NCBI RefSeq assembly: GCF_000308635.1
Contig: NZ_BAGD01000054.1
Location: 62,001 to 126,000 of the forward strand
DNA from: Nocardia otitidiscaviarum NBRC 14405
Lineage (GTDB): Bacteria; Actinomycetota; Actinomycetes; Mycobacteriales; Mycobacteriaceae
Reading direction: 5' to 3'
Length of the DNA stretch: 64,000 nt
The notes beneath the pieces were generated by a model. The model was given only the letters and a program-made list of their open reading frames with translations. It was not told the origin of the DNA and searched no databases. Within the stretch, counting starts at the first letter, position 1. Each line of letters starts with the position of its first letter. Position numbers and translations under genes: made by a program. Positions 1 through 9,836 of this stretch are shown one piece after another.

Positions 1-512
1 CTTTGGCGAACCTGGATGATCGCCGACGAGCCGTCGGGCGAAATCAGTTCCGCCTGACCGAAATCCGGTCCGACGCGGCCGGTGCGGATGACGCACACCC
101 GGCCGACGAGGTCATTCCTGCTGGGCTCCGCCGCGGGCGCGAACAGGCGGCGCAGCGGTACGACGATGGCCCGGGTGCCCAGCACGGACACCGGAACGGC
201 CACCACGAGTACGGCGACTCCGGCGCAGAAGGCGAGGAAGCCGGTGAGATTCAACTCCCGGGTCAGGGTCGCCCCGGCCAGGCACAGGAACCAGGCCAGC
301 GCGATGAGGATGGATACGATGATCGATACCGGCACACCGCTCAGACCCCACCGGTCACCGATGGCGGAACCGCCGGTGTCGGAGTCGGTGTCGAACAGAT
401 CCGGATCGGCCCCACCGGCCAGCACGGTGAGCCAGTACGCGACGACGACGATCAGCGCGAAGCTGAAGACAACGGTGGGAAAAGTCAGTGTCGCCGTGAA
501 GAATTCACGCAT
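1..512 (-). CDS. YqiJ-like OB-fold membrane protein (C-terminus cut by window)
   Basis: The gene runs off the left edge, so only about 170 N-terminal residues are visible. They begin MREFFTATLTFPTVVF and show a hydrophobic segment near residues 8-31, an acidic Asp/Gly-rich linker, then two closely spaced hydrophobic segments (about residues 56-110). A soluble part follows with the start of a small beta-rich domain (NDLVGRVCVIRTG, QAELISPDGSSAIIQVR). This order matches the YqiJ/NfeD2-like membrane proteins that accompany flotillins. ATG at 512 was chosen because coding character starts there; no strong ribosome site precedes it, but a short upstream ORF ends inside the start region. Family assignment is by memory of the pattern and is moderate. 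Confidence 0.6.
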   Translation of the reverse strand, partial: MREFFTATLTFPTVVFSFALIVVVAYWLTVLAGGADPDLFDTDSDTGGSAIGDRWGLSGVPVSIIVSILIALAWFLCLAGATLTRELNLTGFLAFCAGVAVLVVAVPVSVLGTRAIVVPLRRLFAPAAEPSRNDLVGRVCVIRTGRVGPDFGQAELISPDGSSAIIQVRQ

Positions 513-564
513 GCCCGGCGGATGCCGGGCGGAATGGGGCGCGCGTCGACGAAAGATGTTGCAT
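505..564 (-). other. possible short upstream ORF (19 codons) coupled to the YqiJ-like gene
   Basis: An ATG at 564 follows a good GGAGC ribosome site six bases upstream and opens a 19-codon frame whose TGA (507-505) overlaps the ATG of the next gene (512-510). The better ribosome site belongs to the short frame, not to the main gene, so translation of the large gene may depend on re-initiation. Its peptide is not hydrophobic and not recognisable. It could equally be chance. Confidence 0.25.
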
Positions 565-665
565 GAGAAGCTCCTTGATCGTTCCACCGTGATCCACGTA
601 CGTGCATCACGTGCCGACCAGGCTTCCCGGCTCCCCTTGTGGGTGTAAGAATGCCGTAAAGATCT

Positions 666-693
666 CCCCGGGGCAAGTCGAATAGCCCCGGGG
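666..693. other. strong stem-loop in the divergent 513-915 intergenic region
   Basis: CCCCGGGGC (666-674) and GCCCCGGGG (685-693) form a perfect 9-bp GC stem with a 10-base loop. It lies between the leftward YqiJ-like gene and rightward nhaA. No T-run follows on either strand, so it is not a standard intrinsic terminator; a 5' leader structure for the leftward gene is possible. Otherwise the 513-915 stretch shows only the short ORF and the nhaA ribosome site. Confidence 0.4.
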
Positions 694-915
694 CGGTCGA
701 CCGGTGTTCAGCAACCATATGGCAAACGCGTTCCATGTGCATGTTGAGGGTGGTATCGGGCCGGTGGCAGGCGGGATTTCCCACCACGAAGAAGACATTC
801 CGGACGGTGGCCGTTAGGGTGTTAATAACGCGTCAACGAACGCGGGGTGTGCCGGGAAGTCTGGTCGGCGGTCAGGGGCAACGTGCCCTCACGTCGACGC
901 CCCCGGAGGTTGTTC

Positions 916-2202
916 ATGGCTGCCGCCCCGCGCGAGCGCAGGGTGTTTCTCGGGTTACCGTCCTGGTCCGAGCGATCAGCGCTGGCGACGGCATTGCGCA
1001 CGGAGACCGTCGGCGGCTTGCTGTTGCTGGCGGCCGCCGTGCTCGCGCTGGCCTGGGCGAATTCCCCGTGGGCCGAGTGGTATACGCGGATCAGTGACTT
1101 CCACTTCGGAATCGGCGCGCTCGGGCTGGATCTCTCGGTCGCCCACTGGACCGCGGACGGGCTGCTGACGATCTTCTTCCTGGTCGCCGGAATCGAATTG
1201 AAACGTGAGCTCGTCATCGGCGAGCTCCGGACTCCGGCAACCGCATCGCTACCGGTGGTCGCGGCCTTGTGCGGCATGGTTCTGCCCGCCGCGGTGTATC
1301 TGATCGTCACCGGGAGCAGTGGCGGTGACACTGCGGGCTGGGCGGTACCCATGGCCACCGACATCGCCTTCGCGCTCGCCGTTCTCGCCGTCCTGAACAC
1401 CCACCTGCCCGCCGCACTGCGCGCTTTCCTGCTGACGCTGGCCGTCGTGGACGATCTCGGCGCCATCGCCGTCATCGCGGTCGGCTTCGCCGACGACCTG
1501 AAACTGCTCGCCCTCGGCGGAGCCGTCGTCGGCCTCACGGTATTCGCTGTGCTGCAACATTTCCGGGTACGGGGCTGGTGGTGGTACGTGCCGCTCGGCA
1601 TCACCATCTGGGCGCTGACCTATGTGGGCGGGGTGCACGCCACGGTAGCCGGGGTGTGCATGGGGCTGCTGTTGCACGCTACCCCGGACAAGGACGAGTC
1701 GGAGACGCCCGCCGCCCACGCCGCCCACCTGCTGCGCCCCATCTCGGCCGGTATCGCGGCCCCCCTGTTCGCGCTCTTCGCCGCCGGGGTGACGCTGTCG
1801 ACCTCCGCACTGGGCGAGGTGTTCACCCGACCCGAGTCGCTCGGCGTGGTGCTCGGCTTGGTCCTCGGCAAGATCGTCGGCATCTTCGGCGGCACCTGGT
1901 TGGCGGTGAAATTCACTCGCGCGCAACTGAACCCGGAACTGCAATGGGCCGATGTCTTCGCCCTCTCGGCCCTGGCCGGAATCGGGTTCACCGTCAGCCT
2001 GCTCATCGGCGAACTGTCCTTCCCCGCCGATTCCGACCATATCAAGGCGGCGGTCCTGGTCGGCTCCCTCATCGCGGCGGGCGTGGCCGCCGTCCTGGTC
2101 AAACGCCGCAACGGCATCTACCGCCGCCTGTACGAGGCCGAGAACATCGACGAGGACGCCGACGGCATTCCCGACATCTACCAGCGCAACCAGCGGGAGT
2201 GA
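916..2202 (+). CDS. nhaA: Na+/H+ antiporter NhaA
   Basis: Exchanges cytoplasmic Na+ (or Li+) for external protons across the inner membrane. The 428-residue protein has about eleven to twelve hydrophobic segments and the family hallmarks: TDIAFALAVLAVL, then AVVDDLGAIAVIAVGF carrying the paired aspartates equivalent to E. coli Asp163/Asp164, and the late ALAGIGFTVSLLIGELSF segment. ATG 916 was chosen over an upstream GTG in the same frame because GGAGG at 905-909 is correctly spaced. The C-terminus ends in an acidic tail (EAENIDEDADGIPD) beyond the last membrane segment, common in actinobacterial NhaA. It is a single gene, convergent with the following symporter and separated from it by a large hairpin. 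Confidence 0.95.
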   Translation: MAAAPRERRVFLGLPSWSERSALATALRTETVGGLLLLAAAVLALAWANSPWAEWYTRISDFHFGIGALGLDLSVAHWTADGLLTIFFLVAGIELKRELVIGELRTPATASLPVVAALCGMVLPAAVYLIVTGSSGGDTAGWAVPMATDIAFALAVLAVLNTHLPAALRAFLLTLAVVDDLGAIAVIAVGFADDLKLLALGGAVVGLTVFAVLQHFRVRGWWWYVPLGITIWALTYVGGVHATVAGVCMGLLLHATPDKDESETPAAHAAHLLRPISAGIAAPLFALFAAGVTLSTSALGEVFTRPESLGVVLGLVLGKIVGIFGGTWLAVKFTRAQLNPELQWADVFALSALAGIGFTVSLLIGELSFPADSDHIKAAVLVGSLIAAGVAAVLVKRRNGIYRRLYEAENIDEDADGIPDIYQRNQRE

Positions 2203-2243
2203 AATGGTTCCCGCTGTCGCGGGCGCGTCGGCCGTCGACGGGT

Positions 2244-2297
2244 ACGGCCCGCTCGAGGCTGCCGGAGGTCGCCCTCGTGGCAGCTCGAGCGGGCCGT
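2244..2297. terminator. bidirectional hairpin terminator between nhaA and the AGCS symporter
   Basis: Fourteen-base perfect arms (2244-2257 ACGGCCCGCTCGAG and 2284-2297 CTCGAGCGGGCCGT) extend inward by a further five pairs with one bulged G. It lies between the stops of two convergent genes, where a shared terminator is expected. There is no clear T-run, typical of high-GC actinobacteria. Confidence 0.75.
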
Positions 2298-2319
2298 GGT
2301 CGACCGCGCGCGGAGCCGG

Positions 2320-3864
2320 CTAGGCCGAGGTCTTGGTCAGCTTGTCCCGGGACTTCGGATCGTAGGTCTCCCAGAAGGTGGCACCGGGGATGCCCAGGGC
2401 CAGCGGATCGAAGGTCGGGTCCAGTCCGGCCTTCTTCTGGCGTTCGAAATCACGCAGCGCCTTGTAGGCCGGTTGCTGCAGGATCAGGATGCCGATGATG
2501 TTGAGCCAGGCCATCAGGCCGACGCCGATATCGCCGAGGGTCCACGCGTCGGTGGCGGTGGCGACCGCGCCGATGGTGACCGAGACCAGGATCAGCGCCT
2601 GCAGCAGCAGGGTCACGTTCGAGCCGATGGTGCCGCGGATCAGCGGAACCGGGATCGGTGCGTACTTGCCCAGCAGGAAGCGGAGGTTGGTCTCCGCCAT
2701 GTAGTAGTAGGCGATGATCGTGGTCAGGCAGAAGAAGGCCAGCGAGATGGCGACGAAGCTGGCACCGACACCGCTCCACAGGGTGTCCACCGCGGTCTGG
2801 GCGAAGGCCGGGCCGACCACCGTGTCCGACGGCAGCGCGCCGCCGTCGGCCAGTACCGTGCCGTCGGCGCTCTCACCCTCGAACACCCGGTACGCACCGG
2901 TCGACATCAGCAGGAAGCCGGTCGCGGTGCAGATGAACAGGGTGTCGATGTAGACCGCGAACGCCTGGACGAGGCCCTGCTTGGCCGGGTGCGAGACCTC
3001 CGCCGCCGCGGCGGCGTGCGGTCCGGTGCCCTGTCCGGCCTCATTGGAGTAGACGCCGCGCTTGACGCCCCACATGACCGCCGCGCCGAGAATCGCTCCG
3101 AAGGCCGCGTCCGCGCCGAACGCGCTGGCGAAGATGGTGCTGATGACGTTCGGGATCTCCGCGGCGTTGAACGCCACGATGATCAGTGCGACCAGGATGT
3201 AGGCGATGGCCATGAACGGCACCACGACCGCGGCGAAGGCGGCGATGCGCTTGACGCCGCCGATGATCACGAAGGCCAGCAGGATGACCGCGCCCACGGC
3301 CACCACCCAGGTCGGCACGTCCCACGCCTGGTTCATGGCCGAGGCCATGGAGTTGGACTGCACGCTCGGCAGCAGCAGACCGCACGCGAGCACGGTCACC
3401 GCGGCGAAGGCGAAGCCGTAGATCTTGAAGGCCGGCGCGGCGCGGGTGTGCGCCATCGCCTTGCTGATGTAGTAGGCCGGGCCGCCGCGGTACTCACCGG
3501 TCAGTTGGTCGCGGGTCTTGTAGATCTGGCCCAGGGTGCACTCCACGAAGGACGTGGACGCGCCGAGGAAGGCCACCGTCCACATCCAGAACAGTGCACC
3601 GGGGCCGCCGAAGGCGATGGCGGTGGCGACGCCCGCGATATTGCCGGTGCCCACGCGACCCGACAGCGACATCGCCAGCGCCTGGAACGAGGAGACGCCC
3701 GACGGCGACTTCTCGCCCTTGAGCATCAGCCGGACCATCTCCGGCACCTGGCGAACCTGGACGAACCTGGATCGGATGGAGAAGTACACACCTGCCGCCA
3801 GACACAGGTAGACCAGCCCATTGCTCCAGACATATCCGTTGATGGTATTCAGAAAGTCAGCCAA
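2320..3864 (-). CDS. sodium:alanine/glycine symporter, AGCS family
   Basis: Imports alanine, glycine or a related amino acid with Na+. The 514-residue protein is polytopic and carries the AGCS signature block GRVGTGNIAGVATAIAFGG early on, then GGPAYYISKAMA, an Asn/Glu segment YSNEAGQGTGPHAAAAAEVSH and the conserved YYYMAETNLRFLL region near the C-terminus. I chose the TTG at 3864 (LADFLNTINGYVWSN) because GGGAGAA lies about five bases upstream at 3869-3875 and family members start at this position; the longer frame from 3924 has no ribosome site. The substrate cannot be fixed from sequence. Same strand as the next lipoprotein gene, but 113 bases apart. Confidence 0.9.
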   Translation of the reverse strand: MADFLNTINGYVWSNGLVYLCLAAGVYFSIRSRFVQVRQVPEMVRLMLKGEKSPSGVSSFQALAMSLSGRVGTGNIAGVATAIAFGGPGALFWMWTVAFLGASTSFVECTLGQIYKTRDQLTGEYRGGPAYYISKAMAHTRAAPAFKIYGFAFAAVTVLACGLLLPSVQSNSMASAMNQAWDVPTWVVAVGAVILLAFVIIGGVKRIAAFAAVVVPFMAIAYILVALIIVAFNAAEIPNVISTIFASAFGADAAFGAILGAAVMWGVKRGVYSNEAGQGTGPHAAAAAEVSHPAKQGLVQAFAVYIDTLFICTATGFLLMSTGAYRVFEGESADGTVLADGGALPSDTVVGPAFAQTAVDTLWSGVGASFVAISLAFFCLTTIIAYYYMAETNLRFLLGKYAPIPVPLIRGTIGSNVTLLLQALILVSVTIGAVATATDAWTLGDIGVGLMAWLNIIGILILQQPAYKALRDFERQKKAGLDPTFDPLALGIPGATFWETYDPKSRDKLTKTSA

Positions 3865-3977
3865 AGCGCGTTCTCCCAGGCGAGGTGTCGATATGAAGCG
3901 CAATCCTCGCACAACGGGCATCAACCGGCTGTTAATTGGCCATCACGTCGATGTTAGAGTTGAGCGCAACCATTCGG

Positions 3978-4952
3978 CTACTCGGCGATCCGGATACCCC
4001 AGCCCGGCAGCGGCGGAGCCGCCTCGGGCAGCTGGTCGGCCGGTACTCGGCTGGGCGTCTCGGCCAGATAGGCCGGATTGATGTGCGGATTGTCGAGCGC
4101 CCAGGCCGTGCACGCCGCGGCGAGGGCGGCGGCCTCGGCGTCGCGGGGCGCGGTGGCCGTGACGTCGGTGATCGTCCAGCCCTCGAAGACGTCGTAGTTC
4201 GGCGCCCGCCGATGCCCGAATTCGGTGGTGCGGGCGTCCACCCCGGTTGCCCCGGCGGTATCGGCCGCGGGGGCCTCGGGATCGGCGGGGGCGGCGGTCG
4301 AGCGTACGGTCAGCCACACCGGGAGTCCGCGGGGCGGCTTCCCGGGCTGATCCTGCCGCCAGGTGTAGGTGGCTCCGGCATCGTAGGACTCGGCCACGTC
4401 CACGTCGTCCAGGCAGTACATGGCGGTGAAACCGCTGGCATCGGGCTGGATGCGCAGGATCCGTCCGAGAAAGGTGCCCGCCCAGCGCAGCTTCCAGTCC
4501 CCCTCGGCCGCACCCGGCGGGTACGCGCCGCCATCCGGAATGCGCAGCCATTTGCCGTTCGGAATGACCTCCGCGTAGCCGGGATACGCGAGTCGCGCCC
4601 CCACCGACAGCGCCACCTGTGTGCTCTCCGCGAAGGCGCGCACCACCGCCGCCTCCGGCGCGCCGAGGTCGATATCGCCCGCGGCGCTCCAGCGGAAGGT
4701 GTAGTCACCGGCCCAGGCCAGCGGGAATTCGTAATCCGCGGGCGTCACGGCGGTGGGGTGGGCGAGCGCGGCGCCCTGGTGCATCGGGGTCTCGTCGCGG
4801 GTCGAGCACGCCGTCAGTCCCAGTAGTGCCGCCAGTGCCGCCGCACAGCGCAGCGGGCGGGACGCCGCCGGGATCCGCGCGCGGGCGCGCGCCGGACCAT
4901 CGGCGGTCGGCAACTCCGATGTTGCCCGGGGGAGAAAACGACGTATCGACAT
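3978..4952 (-). CDS. hypothetical lipoprotein
   Basis: I do not recognise the family. The 324-residue product starts MSIRRFLPRATSEL (ATG 4952) and has a long basic N-region, a hydrophobic stretch and a lipobox LLGLTAC followed by STRDE, so it should be a lipid-anchored extracytoplasmic protein. The mature part is rich in Trp, Ala and Pro, with repeated beta-like segments (FPLAWAGDYTFRWSAAGDIDLG; WKLRWAGTFLGRILRIQPDASG) that look like a compact all-beta fold. The frame continues upstream to 5042, but that extension is basic and low in coding character and overlaps the slipin gene, so ATG 4952 is preferred. It lies just downstream of the slipin gene and may be cotranscribed with it. Confidence 0.7.
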   Translation of the reverse strand: MSIRRFLPRATSELPTADGPARARARIPAASRPLRCAAALAALLGLTACSTRDETPMHQGAALAHPTAVTPADYEFPLAWAGDYTFRWSAAGDIDLGAPEAAVVRAFAESTQVALSVGARLAYPGYAEVIPNGKWLRIPDGGAYPPGAAEGDWKLRWAGTFLGRILRIQPDASGFTAMYCLDDVDVAESYDAGATYTWRQDQPGKPPRGLPVWLTVRSTAAPADPEAPAADTAGATGVDARTTEFGHRRAPNYDVFEGWTITDVTATAPRDAEAAALAAACTAWALDNPHINPAYLAETPSRVPADQLPEAAPPLPGWGIRIAE

Positions 4953-4980
4953 GCTGGGACGACGATAACGCAGCGGGCGG

Positions 4981-5781
4981 TCACCGCTGCGGGGGCTCCT
5001 CCGTCCGCGCGGCGGCGGCCTCGGCGAGCGGGCGCACCGCATCGGCCAGCTTCACGAACTCCATGGGCAGCGGGAAGATCAGCGTCGAACTGCGGTCCGC
5101 CGAGATATCGGCCATGGTGGACAGCACCCGCAGTTGCAGCGCGGCCGGGCGGCGCTCCATGACCTCGGCGGCCTTGCCCAGGGTCTCCGCGGCCTCCTGT
5201 TCACCCTTGGCGTGGATCACCTTCGCGCGGCGCTCACGTTCGGATTCGGCCTGCCGGGCCATGGCGCGGCGCATGCTCTCGGGCAACTCCACATCCTTGA
5301 CCTCCACGTGGTCCACTTTGACGCCCCACGGGTTGGTGACCTCGTCGATGATCTTCTGCAGTTGCGAGTTCACCTGCTCGCGATTGATCAGCAGATCGTC
5401 CAGATCGGTCTGGCCGAGAATGCTGCGCAGGGTGGTCTGGGCGAATTGCGAGGTGGCCAGGACGTGGTCCTCCACGGCCACCACCGATCGCACCGGATCC
5501 ACGACCCGGAAGTAGGTGACGGCATTGACGGTGACGGTCACATTGTCCTTGGTGATGACGTCCTGCGGCGGAATGTCCATGGTGACCGTGCGCAGCGACA
5601 CCTTCACCATGCGGTCCACGATCGGGATGATGAAGAACAGGCCCGGTCCCTTGGCGCCGATCACCCGGCCGAGCCGGAAGATCACGCCGCGTTCGTATTC
5701 GTTCACGATGCGGATGGCGGCGGCCAGCATCATCAGCACGACCACCACGGCGGCTATCAGTCCGAGTATCACTTGACTCAC
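4981..5781 (-). CDS. slipin / stomatin-like SPFH-domain protein
   Basis: Membrane-organising SPFH protein, normally the partner of an NfeD protease. The 266-residue product begins [24 protein letters not shown], one membrane anchor (about residues 4-26), then the SPFH/PHB domain ([22 protein letters not shown]..., [32 protein letters not shown]), then a charged coiled-coil segment ([23 protein letters not shown]) and a short C-terminal tail. GTG 5781 overlaps the NfeD stop as GTGA, so the two are translationally coupled. The coupled order nfeD then slipin is the classic stomatin operon, in which NfeD cleaves the slipin C-terminus. Family assignment is firm; exact membrane role is inference. 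Confidence 0.92.
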   Translation of the reverse strand: MSQVILGLIAAVVVVLMMLAAAIRIVNEYERGVIFRLGRVIGAKGPGLFFIIPIVDRMVKVSLRTVTMDIPPQDVITKDNVTVTVNAVTYFRVVDPVRSVVAVEDHVLATSQFAQTTLRSILGQTDLDDLLINREQVNSQLQKIIDEVTNPWGVKVDHVEVKDVELPESMRRAMARQAESERERRAKVIHAKGEQEAAETLGKAAEVMERRPAALQLRVLSTMADISADRSSTLIFPLPMEFVKLADAVRPLAEAAAARTEEPPQR

Positions 5782-7109
5782 TTCTTCTCCGGTGTGAGGG
5801 GTTCGACGACGAGGGTCAGCTCGTGCAGGTCGACCACCCGCACCCGCTGCCCGGCACGCAGCGGCGGTCCGTCGCTGCGCACGTTCCACCACGAGCCCTC
5901 CAGTCGGGCGCGTCCCCGCTCGCCCTCGGCCTCCTCGATGGTGGTCTCCTGTCCGATCAGGGTCTGGCTGCCGGAGACGGTGGGGGCGCGCCGGGCGCGC
6001 AGGGCCAGCCGTCCGGCCAGTGCCGCGCCCAGCCCGACGACCACGGCCGTCGGCCACAGCACGCGCGGGTCGACGTCGAACGGCTCGTCGAACAGCATCA
6101 ACCCGGACACCGCGAGGGCGATGGCCCCACCGGCGGCGAAGACCCCGATGCCGGGGGTGAACAGTTCGGCCACGAACAGCGCCACGGCCAGGCCCAGCAG
6201 CAGCAGACCCGCGATATTCACCGGCAGCACGGCGAGCGAGACGAAGGCGAGCGCCAACATCACCGCACCCAGCACACCGCCCAGACCCGCTCCGGGACTT
6301 GCCAATTCGTACAGGATGGCGAGGCTGCCGAGGGAGAGCAGCAGGAAGGCCAGCGTCGGGTTGGCCAGGGTCTGCCGCAGCTGGGCGAAGGTGCCCATGC
6401 GGTAGTCGTCCACGGCGGCGTCGGCGGTGCGCAGGGTGGTTTCGGTGCCGTCGGCGAGTCGCACGGTGCGGCCGTCGATCTCGGTCAGCAGGGTGGCGCG
6501 GTCGGCGGCCACCAGGTCCACCGCGCCGATCTCCACCGCCTCGCGGTCGGTGACCGCGCGGCCCTCCCGGACGGTGTCCTCGGCGAATTCGGTATCGCGG
6601 CCCCGCTGTTCGGCGATCGACACCGCGTAGGCGGCGGCGTCCTCGACGACCTTGCCGCCGGCCTCCTCGCCACTGGCCGCGTCCACCGGAGTGGCCGCGC
6701 CGATGGTGGTGCCCGGCGCCATGGCGGCGATATGGGCGGCGGAGGTGATGATGGATCCGGCCGAGGCCGCCCGCGCCCCCGACGGCGCGACGTACACCAC
6801 GACCGGGACCTGCGCGTCGAGGAATTCCCGCACGATCGCCCGCATGGCGGTATCCAGTCCGCCGGGGGTGTCCAGTTCGAGCAGGAAGGCGCGGCGCTGC
6901 TCCCGTTCGGCGCGCTGCACGCCCTCGCGCAGATGGTCGGCGACGACCGTCGTGATGGGGCCGTCCACCGAGGTCGCCAGCACACCGCTGTCCGCCTGCT
7001 GACCGTGCGCGGTGCCGCCGCCCAGCAGTGCGGAGACGAGAGCGACCGCGCCCGCCAGCAGTAGCAGCAGTGCGGGCGCGATCGCGCTCCGGTGCAGACC
7101 GGTATTCAC
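5778..7109 (-). CDS. NfeD family membrane-bound serine protease (ClpP-class, long form)
   Basis: Long-form NfeD: an N-terminal signal/anchor, a ClpP-like periplasmic serine protease domain ([18 protein letters not shown]..., [37 protein letters not shown] with the presumed catalytic Ser, and [22 protein letters not shown] with the presumed general-base Lys), then four or five membrane helices (about residues 245-365) and a C-terminal OB-fold NfeD domain ([25 protein letters not shown]). It is the expected protease partner of the downstream slipin, which it overlaps by four bases. The start is uncertain: GTG 7109 gives a clean signal sequence, but the frame stays open to a TTG at 7142 with GGAGG only one base away. 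Confidence 0.9.
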   Translation of the reverse strand: MNTGLHRSAIAPALLLLLAGAVALVSALLGGGTAHGQQADSGVLATSVDGPITTVVADHLREGVQRAEREQRRAFLLELDTPGGLDTAMRAIVREFLDAQVPVVVYVAPSGARAASAGSIITSAAHIAAMAPGTTIGAATPVDAASGEEAGGKVVEDAAAYAVSIAEQRGRDTEFAEDTVREGRAVTDREAVEIGAVDLVAADRATLLTEIDGRTVRLADGTETTLRTADAAVDDYRMGTFAQLRQTLANPTLAFLLLSLGSLAILYELASPGAGLGGVLGAVMLALAFVSLAVLPVNIAGLLLLGLAVALFVAELFTPGIGVFAAGGAIALAVSGLMLFDEPFDVDPRVLWPTAVVVGLGAALAGRLALRARRAPTVSGSQTLIGQETTIEEAEGERGRARLEGSWWNVRSDGPPLRAGQRVRVVDLHELTLVVEPLTPEKK

Positions 7110-7171
7110 TGTTCTTCGAGTGTCACGCGCGGGCGAACGCAAACCTCCGGATCCGCGATCCGCGCCGTTGG

Positions 7172-8824
7172 CTAGTTCATGTCCAGGTCACGCCGCCGGA
7201 AGGCCGTGCCGCCCGCCCCGATCAGCGCGAGGGCGAGGGCGGTGAGGACGACCAGCGGGGACCAGGTCATCGGTTCCAGCGGTAGCGCGGCGGTGTGTTC
7301 GAACGGCGACAGGTTCATCACCCATTGCGGCAGGTCCATGATGGATCCGAAGAAGGCGAGGATCATCGCGAAGCCGAACAGCGCCCAGGCCGCGCCGACC
7401 GCTCCCGGCACGACGCCGAACAGCAGCGCCGCCACCGCCAGCACCACCAGGACGGCGGGTAGGTAGACCAGATGCGCCGCGATGACCTTGCCCAGGTAGG
7501 AGCCGTCGCCGATGGAGATGGCCGCCGATACGCCCAGTGCCGCGCCGACCACCAGCAGCAGGGCGGCCGCCCCGGCCGCCAGCACCCCGATCCAGCCGCC
7601 GAACAGCGCCCAGCGGCTGGTGCCGGTGGCCAGCACGGGTTCGGCGTGGCCCTTGGTCTCCTCGCCGCGCAGCGACTGCACACCGAGAATGACGAAGATC
7701 GCCACCAGCAGGGCGTCGAAGACGGCCATGGTGCTGACGTAGCCGTCCAGCATGCGGCTCGGGTCACCGCCCATGACGTCGACGACATTGTCGGGCAGAT
7801 CCTCGAACGCGTCGACCAGGGTGCTGGTGAGCGCGCCGTAGAGCAGCCCGCTCGCCGCCAGCGCCAGCGACCAGCCGATCAGGCTTGCCCGCTGGAGCCG
7901 GAAGGCAAGGGCGACAGGGGAATCGAGCCAGCCGGGGGCCTCACGGTTTCCGCGGCGCGGCGCGACCAGACCGGCGTTCAGATCGCGGCGGCTCGACAGT
8001 GCGTAGCCGATCGCCGCCGCCGCGACGGCACAGCCGACCGACAGCGCCAGCGGCCACCAGCGCGGATCCACGTAGGCGCGGGTCTGCTGCGACCAGGCCA
8101 GGGGGGAGAACCAGGACAGCGCGCTGCCGCCCTCCCGGATCGTATCCCCGGCCGCGCGCACCACATACGCCACGCCGAGTGCGGCACCGGCCACACCCGA
8201 TGCGGCGCGGGAGTATTCGGTGATCTGCACGGTCACCGCGGTGATCCCGGCGAAGACGAGACCGGCGGCGCCGACGCTCGCGCCGAACAGCGGCGCACCG
8301 CTGGTATCGAGACCGGAGATGGCGAAGCTGCCCGCGATCAGCAGGGACAGCGCCACATTCGCGGCTACCGCCAGCAGCAGCGCTGCGGTGAGCGGGGCGT
8401 GGCGGCCGACGGCGTTGGCGCGGATCAGCTCGGCCCGGCCGGTCTGCTCCTCCACCCTGGTGTGCCGGGAGATGAGCAGGATGTTCATCAGCGCGGCCAG
8501 CAGCAGGAAGTACAGCCCGTAGATGGCGACGATCACGGATTCGACGGTGGGATCGGTCAATCCGTAGCCCGGACCGGCGATGAGCGCGCCCATGGTGCCC
8601 TCGGCGAATTGGCTGACCGCGCGCAGATCCTCCTGGGTCTTGTACACCTGCGGCAGCGCGGCCGCGTAGTACAAACCCATGAAGGTGATGCCGATGATCC
8701 AGGCGGGCAACTTGATTCGGTCGCGGCGCAGCATGAAGCGCAGCAGGGTGCCGGTTCCGGTGAAGGCGGTGCCGTGCCCGGCGGCGGGCCGGGTGGGCGC
8801 GGCGGTACCGGTGAGGGTGCTCAT
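7172..8824 (-). CDS. ABC-2 type exporter permease
   Basis: Membrane half of an export ABC transporter. The 550-residue protein has two homologous halves of about six membrane segments each (first about 30-270, second about 310-545), both opening with a basic cytoplasmic helix ([17 protein letters not shown] and [19 protein letters not shown]), the layout of large actinobacterial antibiotic exporters of the TnrB type. It ends in RRRDLDMN, a common end for these permeases. Its ATG overlaps the ATPase stop by four bases (ATGA), so the two are made together. Substrate is unknown; linkage to two divergent GbsR/MarR-type regulators suggests inducible efflux of a hydrophobic compound. Confidence 0.88.
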   Translation of the reverse strand: MSTLTGTAAPTRPAAGHGTAFTGTGTLLRFMLRRDRIKLPAWIIGITFMGLYYAAALPQVYKTQEDLRAVSQFAEGTMGALIAGPGYGLTDPTVESVIVAIYGLYFLLLAALMNILLISRHTRVEEQTGRAELIRANAVGRHAPLTAALLLAVAANVALSLLIAGSFAISGLDTSGAPLFGASVGAAGLVFAGITAVTVQITEYSRAASGVAGAALGVAYVVRAAGDTIREGGSALSWFSPLAWSQQTRAYVDPRWWPLALSVGCAVAAAAIGYALSSRRDLNAGLVAPRRGNREAPGWLDSPVALAFRLQRASLIGWSLALAASGLLYGALTSTLVDAFEDLPDNVVDVMGGDPSRMLDGYVSTMAVFDALLVAIFVILGVQSLRGEETKGHAEPVLATGTSRWALFGGWIGVLAAGAAALLLVVGAALGVSAAISIGDGSYLGKVIAAHLVYLPAVLVVLAVAALLFGVVPGAVGAAWALFGFAMILAFFGSIMDLPQWVMNLSPFEHTAALPLEPMTWSPLVVLTALALALIGAGGTAFRRRDLDMN

Positions 8825-9744
8825 CGCGCGCTCACTCCCTGGCCGTTGCCGCTGGCGGCGAGCTCGTCGCCGTAGTGCCGCAGCATGAGTTCCTCGAGGG
8901 TGGGCGGATGGCTGGTCAGTGAGCGGATACCGGCGGCGCTGACCCGGGCGATGGCCGCGTCGAGCGCCGCGCCGTCGACATCGAAGCGCAGCCTGCCGTC
9001 CTCGGTGGTGACGTGGTGGACACCGGCCAGTTCCGCCAGTCCCGTGACCGGGCGCTCGGTCACGGCCTCGACCGAGGTGCGGGTGAGATGCCGCATCTCG
9101 GTGAGGGTTCCGGACTGCACGACCTGGCCCTGTCGGATGATGCTCACCCGATCGGCGAGCTTCTCCACCTGGGCCAGAATGTGACTCGACAGCAGGACGG
9201 TCGCACCGGCGCTCTTCACCTCGTGCACCACGTCCTGGAAGACGACCTCCATCAGCGGGTCGAGGCCCGCGGTGGGTTCGTCGAGCAGGAACAGTTCCAC
9301 GTCGGCGGCCAGCGCGGCGATGAGCGCGACCTTCTGCCGGTTGCCCTTGGAGTAGGTGCGCCCCTTCTTGGTCGGGTCGAGATCGAAGCGTTCGATGAGT
9401 TCGTCGCGCAGCCGCTTGTCCAGTCCGCCGCGTAGGCGGCCGAACAGGTCGATGGCCTCGCCGCCGGTGAGGTTGGGCCACAGCTCCACGTCGCCGGGAA
9501 CGTAGGCGAGTCGCCGGTGCAGGTCCACCGCGTCGTTCCAGGGGTCGCCGCCGAGCAGATTCACCTCGCCCCGGTCGGCTTGGAGTAGTCCGAGCAGGAC
9601 CCGGATGGTGGTCGTCTTTCCCGCGCCGTTCGGGCCCAGGAAGCCGTGCACCTCGCCCCGGGCGACCTGCAGATCGAGGCCGTCGAGTGCCTGGGTGGGG
9701 CCGAAGGACTTGTGCAGTCCGGTGATGGCGATGGCGTTGTCCAT
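8821..9744 (-). CDS. ABC exporter ATP-binding protein
   Basis: ATPase of the exporter encoded with the downstream permease. The 307-residue protein shows Walker [10 protein letters not shown] (about residue 40), a divergent signature YSKGNRQKV in place of LSGGQ, Walker [13 protein letters not shown], the switch histidine in LLSSHIL, and a C-terminal DUF4162-like extension typical of DrrA/TnrB-type drug exporters. ATG 9744 has no ribosome site but a promoter (TAGAAC, 18-base spacer, GATATG at 9762-9757) would start RNA only a few bases upstream, so translation is probably near-leaderless. An in-frame GTG at 9768 lies inside the palindromic operator and is less likely. Confidence 0.9.
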   Translation of the reverse strand: MDNAIAITGLHKSFGPTQALDGLDLQVARGEVHGFLGPNGAGKTTTIRVLLGLLQADRGEVNLLGGDPWNDAVDLHRRLAYVPGDVELWPNLTGGEAIDLFGRLRGGLDKRLRDELIERFDLDPTKKGRTYSKGNRQKVALIAALAADVELFLLDEPTAGLDPLMEVVFQDVVHEVKSAGATVLLSSHILAQVEKLADRVSIIRQGQVVQSGTLTEMRHLTRTSVEAVTERPVTGLAELAGVHHVTTEDGRLRFDVDGAALDAAIARVSAAGIRSLTSHPPTLEELMLRHYGDELAASGNGQGVSAR

Positions 9745-9763
9745 GAAGGCAGCGTACATATCT

Positions 9764-9779
9764 TTCACAAATTTGTGAA
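9764..9779. promoter_or_regulatory. 16-bp perfect palindrome, likely operator of the divergent ABC exporter/GbsR locus
   Basis: TTCACAAATTTGTGAA is a perfect palindrome in the 92-base gap between the exporter ATPase (leftward) and the first regulator (rightward). It lies between the candidate -35 (TAGAAC, 9786-9781) and -10 (GATATG, 9762-9757) of the exporter and over the -35 zone of the regulator promoter, whose -10 is TATGAT (9792-9797). A second inverted repeat, AGCTA-5-TAGCT (9789-9803), surrounds that -10. Binding here would control both directions. Confidence 0.7.
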
Positions 9780-9836
9780 TGTTCTAAAAGCTATGATGTA
9801 GCTACTCATCGATAACGGCAATGGGAGGTTGAACGG

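Noticed and set aside
2296..3957. 553-codon rightward frame opposite the AGCS symporter
   Set aside because: Composition is Asp/Arg/Gly/Gln repeats typical of the antisense of a GC-rich membrane gene; the AGCS motifs on the other strand are decisive.
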